Positions 1 through 9,723 of a DNA stretch of 19,053 bases are shown here, piece after piece; position 1 is the first letter of the stretch, and every line of letters begins with the position of its first letter. Source of the DNA: Gammaproteobacteria bacterium (GTDB taxonomy: Bacteria > Pseudomonadota > Gammaproteobacteria > Pseudomonadales > GM7GCV1); NCBI GenBank assembly GCA_030830945.1, contig JAURLY010000014.1:1-19053 (forward strand), given 5' to 3'. Made by a program: the position numbers and the translations under genes. The notes under the pieces were generated by a model. It saw only the letters and a program-made list of their open reading frames with translations, was not told where the DNA came from and did no database searches.

Positions 1-2611
1 AGAAGGTTCCAAAAGAGCAACAATCATCGTTCTCATCATTATTATGGTGGCAGCGCTCGGTATCGCCGGCTTCAGTATTGTGGATGCCAATATTCGCAAT
101 GCACAAGACCGCGAGTCCCAATCGATATTGAATCAAATGCAATCCGAGGTTTATGACCTCATGATTATCGCTCAGGAAGCTGCTGCAGGTGATGAAAACG
201 CGCTGTTTATACTTCCTGACCTGAAAAACCAAATCCTCGGTTTAATGAGTCAATTCAATTCATCGGAAGATGAAATTGAAGATAACTCCCGCGCAACTCT
301 TTCTAACCAGATCAATATAATTTCTGAAAATATTGATGTAATAGAATCGCAGACCGATAACGTTCTTTTTCTATACGACCAACTTGCCATCCTCGAAGCC
401 AGTATCCCACAGATCCAGCAGGCCTACACTAATATTGTGGACACCATGCTTCAAGCCGAGTCGCCTTCCGATCAGGTTGCCGAAGCCCAGGCACAGGTGT
501 GGCGTGCAGAGCGTCTGCTTACTTCCCTTAACAGAATTCTTAGTGGTACCGACGACGCTGTGGCTTCGGCAGAACAATTCCGACAAGACGTCCTCGTATT
601 CAACCAGATATTGATAGGAATGCAGGAAGGCAACCTAATCATGGGGATATCACGAGTTGAATCACCAGAAGCTCGATTGCTTTTAGAGCAAGTGGACTCA
701 CAATTCTCTGAATTGAACCAATCCATCGAATCGGTAATTTCTGCCTCACCTGCCTTGGGCCAAATTGCGCAAGCCAGCAGCCTGATTCTTGATACAGCAG
801 CGTCTCTGCTGCAATCGACCACTGCGGTATCCGATGAAATCTCTGCATTGGCTGACAATGTTCAAAAGCGTCCGCTCTCTACAGCGTTCACAACTCTGGT
901 AGCAGCTAGTGTCGTCGTTCTTGTCTTGTTTATTTTGGGCGTACAAATTTACTTCAATACGCGTAAAAACCTGGTTAGCACAGAAGACACCAACGAACGA
1001 AACCAGGAAGCCATTTTGCGACTGCTGGACGAAATCGCCGATCTCGGTGAAGGTGACCTTACCGTACACGCAACGGTAACCGAAGACTTCACAGGCGCAA
1101 TCGCCGACTCAATTAACTACGCGATCGAACAACTACGAGAACTGGTGGCCCGGGTTGCCTCTACCGCTGAATCGGTTGCAGCTTCCTCCAACGAAACTCG
1201 AGCAACCTCTCTGCGTCTGTCCGAAGCATCGGAGCATCAGGCCACCCAGATCGCCAATGCATCGAGCTCTATTAACGAAATTTCTGAAAACCTTTCGAAA
1301 GTTTCCGAAAACGCCGAGCAATTGGCAAATACTGCCCAGCGCTCGGTAACTGTCGCCCGAAATGGTGCCAGTGTTGTACAAAACACCATCGAGGGAATGA
1401 ACAACATTCGTGAACAGATCCAGGATACCTCCAAACGTATTAAACGACTGGGGGAATCCTCTCAAGAAATTGGTGACATCGTATCGTTGATTAACGAGAT
1501 CGCCGACCAGACAAACATTCTCGCACTTAACGCCTCAATCCAGGCGGCCATGGCGGGTGAAGCCGGTCGAGGTTTCGCGGTGGTAGCGGATGAAGTACAG
1601 GGTCTGGCTGAGCGGGCAGCAGCCTCCACACGCCAAATTGAAAACCTAGTGAAAACAATTCAGTCCGATACCAATGAGGCCGTGGCCTCAATGGAGCAAA
1701 CCACAGCAGAGGTGGTGCGGGGAGCCCAGCTTGCCAACAATGCGGGTAACGCTCTAAACGATATTCAAACCACTTCTGAGAATTTGGCCACCCTGATTCT
1801 AGCCATTGCGAAAGAAACCCAGAATCAATCACAAAGCGCCGAGAGCATTGTGGGGTCCATGCGGGTTATTCAGGACATCTCTGCACAGACTCTGGAAGGT
1901 ACGACGGAATCAGCGCGCGCGGTAGGTGAGCTATCAGAGCAAGCTGATGAACTGCGCCAATCCATCGCTGACTTTAAGCTGCCAGATGCGATGCAGCCTG
2001 AATCTATCGAAGAAGCGCCGGATGAAGATTTGGCCATGGGCGTTGATGAAATGAGCTTCGTTGATGTCGAGGAAGACCAGGTATCAGACGACGCTCAATC
2101 GATGGATGACTATGACAGTGCAATACTTGGCCCTGATCAGGAAGAGAGTGAAGAAACGACCAGTTTTGATGCCGATTCCAGTGATGATAGCGATGAAGAT
2201 GCCGACCTTGATGTGGAATTTGCTGATGACTTCGATGTGAATGTGGATGAAGTACAGCTCTCTAAGGATTCCGAAGAAGACGAGGACTCATATGACGAGG
2301 CTCTTGATGAGGTCGATTTCGCAGACGTCGATGATCAAGATGATGATCAAGATATCGACATAGAAGCCGATTCACACAACGCCGAAGATCCGACGGACAC
2401 GGGAGTTGAAGCCGAAGATTTTGAAGCGACCATGATTATGGAAGCCGCTGATTTGGAAATAAATGATGACCAGCAGTCAGCAAAAGAGAAGAGCACAGAA
2501 AAAGAGATCACCATTGAAAACGACGATGAGGACACGGACTTTGCATTGGACGATGAAGACTTCTTGAGCTTTGATCTTGATGATGATGAAGAAGAAGAAA
2601 AGAAAAAATAG
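1..2611 (+). CDS. pilJ: PilJ, methyl-accepting chemoreceptor of the type IV pilus Chp system (5' partial)
   Basis: Inner-membrane receptor that signals to ChpA to control type IV pilus twitching and surface responses. The frame is open from base 2, so the ATG at 44 is internal: residues before it (GSKRATIIVLIII) belong to the first membrane segment, and the true start is outside the window. Counting from the ATG at 44, a PilJ-type periplasmic region covers about 15-275, a second membrane segment about 278-304, a HAMP-like segment about 305-360, and the cytoplasmic signalling hairpin about 365-640. The hairpin tip around 485-520 (ADQTNILALNASIQAAMAGE, then GRGFAVVADEV) is the classic receptor signature in its PilJ form. 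After K645 comes about 210 residues very rich in Asp/Glu, ending EEEEKKK; Pseudomonas PilJ, as I recall about 680 residues, lacks such a tail. No CheR-tethering pentapeptide is seen at the C-terminus. It lies 28 bases before chpA in the same direction. Identity is confident; the role of the tail is unknown. Confidence 0.93.
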   Translation, partial: EGSKRATIIVLIIIMVAALGIAGFSIVDANIRNAQDRESQSILNQMQSEVYDLMIIAQEAAAGDENALFILPDLKNQILGLMSQFNSSEDEIEDNSRATLSNQINIISENIDVIESQTDNVLFLYDQLAILEASIPQIQQAYTNIVDTMLQAESPSDQVAEAQAQVWRAERLLTSLNRILSGTDDAVASAEQFRQDVLVFNQILIGMQEGNLIMGISRVESPEARLLLEQVDSQFSELNQSIESVISASPALGQIAQASSLILDTAASLLQSTTAVSDEISALADNVQKRPLSTAFTTLVAASVVVLVLFILGVQIYFNTRKNLVSTEDTNERNQEAILRLLDEIADLGEGDLTVHATVTEDFTGAIADSINYAIEQLRELVARVASTAESVAASSNETRATSLRLSEASEHQATQIANASSSINEISENLSKVSENAEQLANTAQRSVTVARNGASVVQNTIEGMNNIREQIQDTSKRIKRLGESSQEIGDIVSLINEIADQTNILALNASIQAAMAGEAGRGFAVVADEVQGLAERAAASTRQIENLVKTIQSDTNEAVASMEQTTAEVVRGAQLANNAGNALNDIQTTSENLATLILAIAKETQNQSQSAESIVGSMRVIQDISAQTLEGTTESARAVGELSEQADELRQSIADFKLPDAMQPESIEEAPDEDLAMGVDEMSFVDVEEDQVSDDAQSMDDYDSAILGPDQEESEETTSFDADSSDDSDEDADLDVEFADDFDVNVDEVQLSKDSEEDEDSYDEALDEVDFADVDDQDDDQDIDIEADSHNAEDPTDTGVEAEDFEATMIMEAADLEINDDQQSAKEKSTEKEITIENDDEDTDFALDDEDFLSFDLDDDEEEEKKK

Positions 2612-2639
2612 CAATCGAACCAGAAGCTAAAAAACAGCC

Positions 2640-5600
2640 ATGACGCAACCCCTTCTTCAAAATCAGCCCAACTCCCTTAATTGGGCCGTTGATGAGCTCA
2701 ATAATGAGCTGAATCAGGTGCTGCGCATTCTCGAAAAACACGCTGAGAAACCGGAAGGTGAGGTCGCACTGGATGAATGCATGCAGCACCTGAAACAGGT
2801 GACCGGTATATTTGCAGTTACCAGTATGGCCATACCTCAACTACTTGGCGAAGAATTGCAAACGGCTGTTTCAGACTACTCGACCCAAAAAGGTCAAGCA
2901 GCAACGGATACGATAAGTCTTGTTGCCGAAGCAATACTTGAGCTCAGCAGTTACCTGGGCAATCCAAAAGGAATCCAGCGGCTAATCCCGCAGATCAATA
3001 ATCTGCGCGCCCTAACCGAAAGAGAACTTGTTACCGAATCATCAGCCGTAGAAATTGACCTGAATAAGGGCTTTAGAGCATTTAAAAAATCCAGTGCCCA
3101 ACCACTGGATTCACAAACTATTCGCAAATTGCGAATGCTTTACCAAAAAACCGTTTTAAGTCTGTTTAAATCCGGCTTATCCAAAGAGAACCTTGGAGAC
3201 TTGCAGAAAGTTTTCAAAATCTTTTACCAGATGGGCGGCACCCCCTATCTGTCAGCACTCGGTTATTCAGGATTAAGCCTCATAGAACGCTTGCAATCAA
3301 AAAACCTGACATTAAACATTGCCCTGAAAAGTTTGTTCAAACGTCTGGATGACGTGCTTAAAAAGCTTAATGCAGGTACAGATTACGAAGATATCGGTTT
3401 ATTAAAAAATATCCTTTACTACGTGTCCTGTGGAGCAGACCACGGAGAGCTTTCAGCCAAACTGATCGAAATCTTCTCTCTGCATGACTTTGCCGACGAC
3501 GCAAGCACAAAAACTTACAGCAAATCCTTATCTATGGAGCCGGAGCTTGTCGCCAAGGTTGTAGAGGTTTTACAAACTGAGATCGAGCAAGCTAAAACCT
3601 GGCTAGACGATTGCCTGCATCACGTCTGTGAATATAAAGAGGCTATCCAGCAGGTAAAAGCTATTCTGCGCCGAGCCGACGATACACTCGTTATGGTGGG
3701 TGCGGAAAATCCACGACAAACCACACATAACCTTCAGTCCATATTGAATGAATGGGAGAAATTTGGATCTGAAAATGATCTCTCTCCGGATGATCTTGAT
3801 CGCTTTGCCAATGAAATGGTCAGTCTGGAATCCCAGTTAGTCCGCCTTTCTCATCCTTCCGCAAATGATTCCGAAGAATCTTCTGGAGTGTCGGGAGCAA
3901 AGTCGACCATTATTGAAGAAAGTCGGGTTGCCCTGACTCAAATTAAAACATCCATAAGCCAGTTCATTGAATCCAACTGGGAATGGGCCATGCTGAGAGA
4001 AGTTCCATCCAGTCTGGCTATGGTCGAAGGAGCCCTGCGTTTTTATCCGTTAAACGAACTCGCCCAAGTAGTGAATTGTATTCGCCGATACGTGAGTGAA
4101 TCGCTTTTAGAAAAGCGTGAAGAGCCCAACCAACAGGAAATCGACCTGTTCGCAGATGTCATTGTCGCCATTGATTACTATCTGGAATGTCTGGAACGCG
4201 GAACTGCATTCAACCTTGAGTTTTTAATTGAAAGAGCACTGCAGCACTGTTCAACTCTTGGCTTTCCCTATATCGAAGAACAGGAAGAAACTGCTGCATC
4301 ATCAAACGAGACGGATACGGAAGAAGAACTTCAGGAAGAAGACGAGGAAACAACAGCGTTTAGTGATACTGGCCAGTTTCATGAGAAAGATCTCTCTTCT
4401 CAGCAAGCTAAACCTCAGGAGCCTGCGAAAGCAGAAGCAACAGAAACGCCTGAAGCTATTGAGGCGCAAGAGCTCGAAGAGAACCCTGCAGAGGAACTCG
4501 AAGAGGCTCCTGACTCTATTGAAGACGACAATGATGATTTTGAAATCATTGAAATTTTTGTCGAAGAGGCCGGTGAAATTTTGCCCGTGGCCATCGAACA
4601 ATTAAAAGAATGGCACGAAAATGAGGACAAGGCGGCACTGCTAGATTTACGTCGCGGTTTTCACACGCTTAAGGGCGGCGGTCGAATGATCGGTGCATCC
4701 GTTCTCGGAGAACTAAGCTGGGCATTGGAAAATCTTCTCAATCGAATAATTGATAACAGCGTCGAAATTACACCGGAAGTTTATGAACTTGTTAATGATG
4801 CTCTTGAGCAATACCCGGCACTGCTGGAAGAGCTAAGTAATTCCGGTCAGGAAACCTCAAATGAACGTATAGAGCATATCCAGACACGCGCAAAACTTCT
4901 TTCAGATCCTCTTGCCAGCAAAACCAGTGCAGCTGAGGAAAAAACATTTGAAGCGGAGCCTTCTGAAAATGAAGGTTCACCAGATGAACCAAAAACCTCC
5001 GAAGTATCAGCCCTTCAATTTACCGATGTGGATAAGGGGCATGAGGTTGCTGAGCCATCAGAAACCAAAGAAGCGCCTACTGATATCCCTCAGGAAACCG
5101 GGTCTGAAATAGATGAAGTAGTGATGACCTTTGCCAAGGAAGCTGAGAGTTATCGTCAAGCCATTATCCAGCTCGCTGCCACAGCCTCCGGCAACAAAAA
5201 TGGTGGGCTACCAGACCAGTTGTTCGTCATTCTCCATACCTTGGCCGACAGCGCACGGGTCGCGGAACTGGATGAATTAGCTGACAGCATTGCGCCTATG
5301 CAAAAACTGCTGCAGCTGTACAACACTTACAATGTTGGTCTTTCGAGCGAGTTCATTGCCCTAATGAGTATCTGGACTGGTAAATTTGACAATTTACTCA
5401 ACGGCCTGGCTCATTCGGGAAAGCTCGACCTTAAGCCGGTTCAGGATTTCGCAAAATCAGCGTCCGATCTATTCGACAGGGAAGAAAAAGCACTTTCGGG
5501 TGACCCTTCCTCGGATAGGAAAAAACGCTTCCTGCCACTTCACAAGCTTATGGCTGATAATCTGGATCATCTGATTATCGCTGAACAACTAATTTACGAG

Positions 5601-8486
5601 TGGCAACAGGGCAAGATATCCGATGAAGACCTTGACGGATTACATGCCGATGTAAAAGTTCTTCAAGAAGTTTCAGCCTCCTGCAAGGTCGAGGAAATCG
5701 TTAAACTCTGCCAACTCATTGAATCTGTTCAAACGAAGCTGACAGGACAAGATTCCCTGGAAGAAACCCAGTCTCAATGGATGGATCAAGCCTACGGCCT
5801 GTTGCTGAAAATGCTGGATGCCGTGGCCTCTTGGCAAGTCGTGCCCAAAATTAGCCACGAACTAAGCAATAACATTCCACAAATTGCTGGCCAACTTGAA
5901 GAGCAGCAGATATTTGAGGAAGAACCTTCAGAGGCTATCGGTGAAATGGAAAGTGACGAAGAGTCTCCTACCATTAAGCTCGAACCAGATTCACCCGTTG
6001 AAGATGATCTTCAATTCGATAGTAATTTCATCGATCCTGAAGATGAGTTTCAGCAAGAGTTACTGGATACCTTCCTGGAGGAAGCTGATGACCTTATGCA
6101 GGAAATTGATACCAGCATCAGTAATTGGCGTCGTGAGCCAACTGCATTTGATAATGCAGATCTTATCCATCGAGCCCTGCATACGCTTAAAGGTGGCGCC
6201 CGATTATCCGGTTTAACCAAGCTCGGCGATTACAGCCATAATTTTGAATCCTTCATCATTGATCAACAGGTCTTACAGAAGGCGGACGATAAATTTTTCA
6301 GTAAGGCACTGGAAAGACTGGATCATCTGAACACACACATCGAAGCAATTCGCGAAGCCATGCTCAGTGGCGCTTCGGTAGAAGATTTGCCTGCTCCCGA
6401 CGCACCTGAAAATGCAGAAGCAAATTCAAGCGCGGCCGAACCGTCAACGGAGGAGGCTTCTTCTGTTGAAGAAGCTGCGTCAGATGACTCCCCAATGCAA
6501 GTCATTACAGCCGAGGAATTGGCTCCCACTGAATCAGATGCTCCTGCGCGAGATTCAGAAAAAATCAGTGAACAGATTCAGGAAATTGCCGCGGAGAGTG
6601 ATGCAGAGACAGGCACTGATACCCGTGCGTTTGAAGCCCGACAACAGCGTCAGGAAAACATACGGCTGAGATCTGACCTGGTTGATGAAATGATCAATTT
6701 ATCCAGTGAGGCCACCGTTTATCGTGGACGAGTTGAAGCTCAGCTTTCAGGGCTGGAAACCAACTTGGATGAATTGGAAGCAACCATTGGACGAATCCAG
6801 CAACTTGCGCGCCGCCTCGATACAGAAACGGAAGCGCAAATTCAATTTCGTAGTGAGCAACTGGCCGAGTCGGGTGAGGAGGAAGATTTCGATCCACTGG
6901 AAATGGACCGATATTCCACCTTGCAGCAACTCTCTCATCAGCTTATTGAGTCTGCATCCGATCTCCAGGATCTTCGGGCTAGCCTCTCAGAAACAAACCG
7001 CGATACCAATGTCTTGCTCGTGCAAAGTGGCCGTATCCAGTCAGAACTTAATGCCCAGCTTATGCGTACACGCATGGTTCCCTTCGAGCGGCTATTGCCT
7101 CGACTGGAAAGAATCGTCCGTACAGTTTCTCGCGAACTGAACAAAAAAGCGGAAATTCGCGCCCTTGATATTAGCGGTGAGATGGATCGAACCGTCCTTG
7201 AGCAACTGGTTCCACCCATTGAGCATATTCTGCGCAACTCAATTGATCACGGTATTGAAAACTCAGAAGGCAGACAACGATCTCATAAACCGGAAATCGG
7301 TCGGATAACTTTTAACCTTCATCGCGAAGGCTCTTACATGGTCCTGACCATCTCTGACGATGGTGCAGGGATAGATTTTGAGGTAGTGCGCCGACGGGCA
7401 ATTGAACGAGGATTGGTCAGCGAGGCGGACAGTAGCAGTTTAACCAAAGAGGAGATTGCCGAATTTCTCTTCATGCCAGGTTTCTCTACAGCCCAAACAG
7501 TCACCCAGATATCCGGACGAGGTGTGGGTATGGACGTGGTTAAAGCCACCATTCGTGAGATGGGTGGTTCTGTCAGTGTTAGGGGTGAACTTGGGCGAGG
7601 TACCCAGTTTCAACTCTCCATACCATTTACCACTTCAATCAACCGCGCGCTGATGGTTCACTGTGGTGAGGATCTCTATGCATTGCCTTTGGCGTCACTG
7701 GAAGCCTTGGTGAGAATCAGTCGCACTGATCTGCAATCCTATTATGAAAACGCCCAGAAAAAACTGGCTTATGGGGCCGATGAATACGATTTTGGCTATC
7801 TAGGTGAATTGCTAAAAACCCGCGAACGCCCACCCATTGACGCCATTATTGAACCGACTGTATCTGTTGTTTTATTCCGTGTTGGGAATCACCGCCTGGC
7901 ACTTTTGATCGATGAAATTGTCGGCAGTAACGAAGTTGTGGTTAAATCACTCAGCCACCCATTTAATGCTGTTCCTGGACTATCCGGTGCCGCAATTATG
8001 GGCGATGGCAGTGTTGTGGTAACGCTGGATATGCCTGCGCTAATCGCCAGTCATTACACAACTAACGATCTGAGCGCCGACCAGAAAGGTGTTATTCACA
8101 CCCATGAGGAAGCTCATACACCAACCATTATGGTTGTGGATGATTCAGTAACCGTACGCAAGGTAACTTCACGCTTCCTGACCCGCGAGGGTTTTGTAGT
8201 AGAAACTGCGCGGGATGGTGCCGAAGCTCTGCGCATGGTTCACGATCAGGCACCTGACCTAATGCTGGTAGACGTTGAAATGCCTAGAATGGACGGCTTT
8301 GAACTACTGGGTGCCTTGCGCTCCAGTGATAAATTCAAAGATCTGCCTATTGTTTTAATTACTTCACGCACAGGCGAAAAACATAAGCAACGTGGACTTT
8401 CCCTTGGCGCCAACAATTACTTTGGTAAGCCTTATCGCGAGGATCAATTGCTCGAAGAAATTAAACGACTATTGGGTGGAAATTAG
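2640..8486 (+). CDS. chpA: ChpA, hybrid CheA-type histidine kinase of the type IV pilus chemosensory system
   Basis: Central kinase that takes signals from PilJ and phosphorylates PilG/PilH-type response regulators. It has 1948 residues, against roughly 2470 in P. aeruginosa ChpA. Two canonical Hpt modules are visible: H675 in FHTLKGGGRMIG and H1181 in LHTLKGGARLSG. A variant keeps H866 (LHTLADSARV) but has lost the usual K-G after it. Hpt-like stretches without the phospho-accepting His occur near 1-110, 425-540 and 960-1075. Acidic, probably disordered linkers separate them (about 556-630, 760-820, 1090-1135, 1255-1335). Dimerisation helices start near 1337. The ATPase N box is at N1533 (RNSIDHGIE), the G1 box is DDGAG at 1573-1577, and the G2 box is GRGVGMD. 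A CheW-like domain covers about 1660-1805. The C-terminal receiver (about 1828-1945) has D1834, D1835, phospho-acceptor D1878 and K1930. The Shine-Dalgarno match before the ATG is weak. ChpC follows after 2 bases. Confidence 0.95.
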   Translation: MTQPLLQNQPNSLNWAVDELNNELNQVLRILEKHAEKPEGEVALDECMQHLKQVTGIFAVTSMAIPQLLGEELQTAVSDYSTQKGQAATDTISLVAEAILELSSYLGNPKGIQRLIPQINNLRALTERELVTESSAVEIDLNKGFRAFKKSSAQPLDSQTIRKLRMLYQKTVLSLFKSGLSKENLGDLQKVFKIFYQMGGTPYLSALGYSGLSLIERLQSKNLTLNIALKSLFKRLDDVLKKLNAGTDYEDIGLLKNILYYVSCGADHGELSAKLIEIFSLHDFADDASTKTYSKSLSMEPELVAKVVEVLQTEIEQAKTWLDDCLHHVCEYKEAIQQVKAILRRADDTLVMVGAENPRQTTHNLQSILNEWEKFGSENDLSPDDLDRFANEMVSLESQLVRLSHPSANDSEESSGVSGAKSTIIEESRVALTQIKTSISQFIESNWEWAMLREVPSSLAMVEGALRFYPLNELAQVVNCIRRYVSESLLEKREEPNQQEIDLFADVIVAIDYYLECLERGTAFNLEFLIERALQHCSTLGFPYIEEQEETAASSNETDTEEELQEEDEETTAFSDTGQFHEKDLSSQQAKPQEPAKAEATETPEAIEAQELEENPAEELEEAPDSIEDDNDDFEIIEIFVEEAGEILPVAIEQLKEWHENEDKAALLDLRRGFHTLKGGGRMIGASVLGELSWALENLLNRIIDNSVEITPEVYELVNDALEQYPALLEELSNSGQETSNERIEHIQTRAKLLSDPLASKTSAAEEKTFEAEPSENEGSPDEPKTSEVSALQFTDVDKGHEVAEPSETKEAPTDIPQETGSEIDEVVMTFAKEAESYRQAIIQLAATASGNKNGGLPDQLFVILHTLADSARVAELDELADSIAPMQKLLQLYNTYNVGLSSEFIALMSIWTGKFDNLLNGLAHSGKLDLKPVQDFAKSASDLFDREEKALSGDPSSDRKKRFLPLHKLMADNLDHLIIAEQLIYEWQQGKISDEDLDGLHADVKVLQEVSASCKVEEIVKLCQLIESVQTKLTGQDSLEETQSQWMDQAYGLLLKMLDAVASWQVVPKISHELSNNIPQIAGQLEEQQIFEEEPSEAIGEMESDEESPTIKLEPDSPVEDDLQFDSNFIDPEDEFQQELLDTFLEEADDLMQEIDTSISNWRREPTAFDNADLIHRALHTLKGGARLSGLTKLGDYSHNFESFIIDQQVLQKADDKFFSKALERLDHLNTHIEAIREAMLSGASVEDLPAPDAPENAEANSSAAEPSTEEASSVEEAASDDSPMQVITAEELAPTESDAPARDSEKISEQIQEIAAESDAETGTDTRAFEARQQRQENIRLRSDLVDEMINLSSEATVYRGRVEAQLSGLETNLDELEATIGRIQQLARRLDTETEAQIQFRSEQLAESGEEEDFDPLEMDRYSTLQQLSHQLIESASDLQDLRASLSETNRDTNVLLVQSGRIQSELNAQLMRTRMVPFERLLPRLERIVRTVSRELNKKAEIRALDISGEMDRTVLEQLVPPIEHILRNSIDHGIENSEGRQRSHKPEIGRITFNLHREGSYMVLTISDDGAGIDFEVVRRRAIERGLVSEADSSSLTKEEIAEFLFMPGFSTAQTVTQISGRGVGMDVVKATIREMGGSVSVRGELGRGTQFQLSIPFTTSINRALMVHCGEDLYALPLASLEALVRISRTDLQSYYENAQKKLAYGADEYDFGYLGELLKTRERPPIDAIIEPTVSVVLFRVGNHRLALLIDEIVGSNEVVVKSLSHPFNAVPGLSGAAIMGDGSVVVTLDMPALIASHYTTNDLSADQKGVIHTHEEAHTPTIMVVDDSVTVRKVTSRFLTREGFVVETARDGAEALRMVHDQAPDLMLVDVEMPRMDGFELLGALRSSDKFKDLPIVLITSRTGEKHKQRGLSLGANNYFGKPYREDQLLEEIKRLLGGN

Positions 8487-8488
8487 CC

Positions 8489-8944
8489 ATGGCAAATAAC
8501 TCAATCAAAGCCATTATCGGCATCTGTGATGGGTTCAATCTAATTCTTCCATCGGAAATGGTTGCGGATATTGTATCCGGCGTAAATGTATCTACAGTTG
8601 AAGCGCCTCGAGATTGGCAGCGCGGCAACCTGAACTGGAATGGAATGACCATTCCGGTATTGAGCTTTGAACAATTACTTCGCAATAAAACAGCGCGTCT
8701 TAGAGGCTCTCATATTGTCGTCATCAGAGGCACTGCTAACAGCGATGCACTGCCTTTTTATGGCCTGCCAACTCAGGCAATGCCGAACGAATACAAGCTC
8801 GAATCTGCCGACGAAATGATTGAGGAAGCCATTGCGGATGGGTTGAACATGGTCTCTGCCGCGGTGCGGGTTCGAGGCGTTCCCTGTGTTATCCCTGAAA
8901 TTGCGAGCATCGAAGAAAAAGTGGCCGCTGACATGAATGTCTAG
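8489..8944 (+). CDS. chpC: ChpC, CheW-like adaptor of the Chp system
   Basis: A 151-residue single CheW-like domain, of the kind that couples chemoreceptors to a CheA kinase; in Pseudomonas a second CheW-like protein (PilI) works with PilJ and ChpA. Visible signs are the beta-rich fold with the pattern LILPSEMVADIV near the N-terminus and a conserved turn region NGMTIPVLSFEQLL, which matches the CheW signature of a hydrophobic strand followed by a leucine-rich helix. It starts 2 bases after the chpA stop, with a GGTGG Shine-Dalgarno-like stretch inside the end of chpA, so translation is probably coupled. The symbol rests on position next to chpA and on size; PilI is a possible alternative, but PilI normally lies before pilJ. 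The gene is convergent with rsmE, 42 bases away, and no clear terminator is visible there. Confidence 0.85.
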   Translation: MANNSIKAIIGICDGFNLILPSEMVADIVSGVNVSTVEAPRDWQRGNLNWNGMTIPVLSFEQLLRNKTARLRGSHIVVIRGTANSDALPFYGLPTQAMPNEYKLESADEMIEEAIADGLNMVSAAVRVRGVPCVIPEIASIEEKVAADMNV

Positions 8945-8986
8945 TCCAGCTTCTGGTTCTGATTTACCCGCACTTTTTGGCTTGGC

Positions 8987-9718
8987 TCAGCCTAGATCAC
9001 CAAATTTTGATTGAAGAATACTAATAACCGCCAGGGGTGCCGTCTCTGTTCTTAGAATTCTCGGCCCCAGACTAACTCCGGTTATTCCTGCATTAATAGC
9101 CATATTAGCTTCCTGCTCAGAAAACCCGCCCTCAGGACCAATAAATAACCGAAAGCCATTGCCCTTGGGCTCAAGTGCCGAGATTGGTTGATCGGCATCC
9201 GGGTCCAACAGAATAGCCGTCCTGTTCGTTGGCTCGTCCAAAGCCTCTTTTAGGCTGACCAACGGGAACAATTCCGGCACAATGTTTCGCCCACACTGCT
9301 CACACGCACTGATTAAAATCCCTCGCCAATGCTCATGCTTTTTTTGAAAACGCTCGGCATTAAGCTTCACATCTGTGCGTTCTGTCGTAATCGGCCTGAT
9401 ACTCGACACACCCAACTCGGTCGCCTTTTGAAGAACAAGCTCAAACCGATCCCCTTTGGAAAGTGCGATGAGCAAGTCTATTCTCAGGGGTGATTCGGCG
9501 TTCTCACTAACGAACTCACCGACGGAAACAACTGTCTGTTTCGCATCTGCTTCATATATTTGGCATAGCCAAGCCCCACTTCGCCCATTAAATAACCAGA
9601 GCTCTCTCCCTCGCTGCATTCGCAATGCCTTACAAAGATAATTGGACTGGCCTTGTGGCAGATTCAGTGTCTCTCCTCCACGAATATCCGCATCCAAATA
9701 TACTCGAGGCACTCGCAT
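8987..9718 (-). CDS. rsmE: RsmE, 16S rRNA (uracil1498-N3)-methyltransferase
   Basis: Methylates N3 of U1498 in helix 44 of 16S rRNA in the assembled 30S subunit, using SAM and releasing SAH. The 243-residue length is normal. The N-terminal PUA-like part is followed by a SPOUT knot domain with the two family signatures: FIGPEGGFS at 192-200 and LGPRILRTETA at 217-227, which form the SAM-binding trefoil knot. The ATG is 5 bases after the metF stop, so it is very likely the last gene of the metK-ahcY-metF string and may be translationally coupled to metF. In Pseudomonas rsmE also lies close to the chp cluster, so the position is partly conserved. No terminator is evident between its stop and the convergent chpC. 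Confidence 0.96.
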   Translation of the reverse strand: MRVPRVYLDADIRGGETLNLPQGQSNYLCKALRMQRGRELWLFNGRSGAWLCQIYEADAKQTVVSVGEFVSENAESPLRIDLLIALSKGDRFELVLQKATELGVSSIRPITTERTDVKLNAERFQKKHEHWRGILISACEQCGRNIVPELFPLVSLKEALDEPTNRTAILLDPDADQPISALEPKGNGFRLFIGPEGGFSEQEANMAINAGITGVSLGPRILRTETAPLAVISILQSKFGDLG

Positions 9719-9723
9719 GCTTT

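Noticed and set aside
44..46. ATG at 44 as the pilJ start
   Set aside because: The open frame and the hydrophobic first membrane segment continue upstream to the window edge, so this Met is internal.
4228..4605. Lys-rich 125-residue open frame inside chpA
   Set aside because: It is a frame shadow of the Glu-rich linker of ChpA (GAA codons read out of frame give Lys and Arg).
8945..8992. Terminator between chpC and rsmE (CCAG/CTGG at 8946-8956 and GGCT/AGCC at 8979-8992)
   Set aside because: Both stems are 4 base pairs. The T-run of the second lies on the wrong side for the plus strand, and the minus strand has an A-run after the stem.
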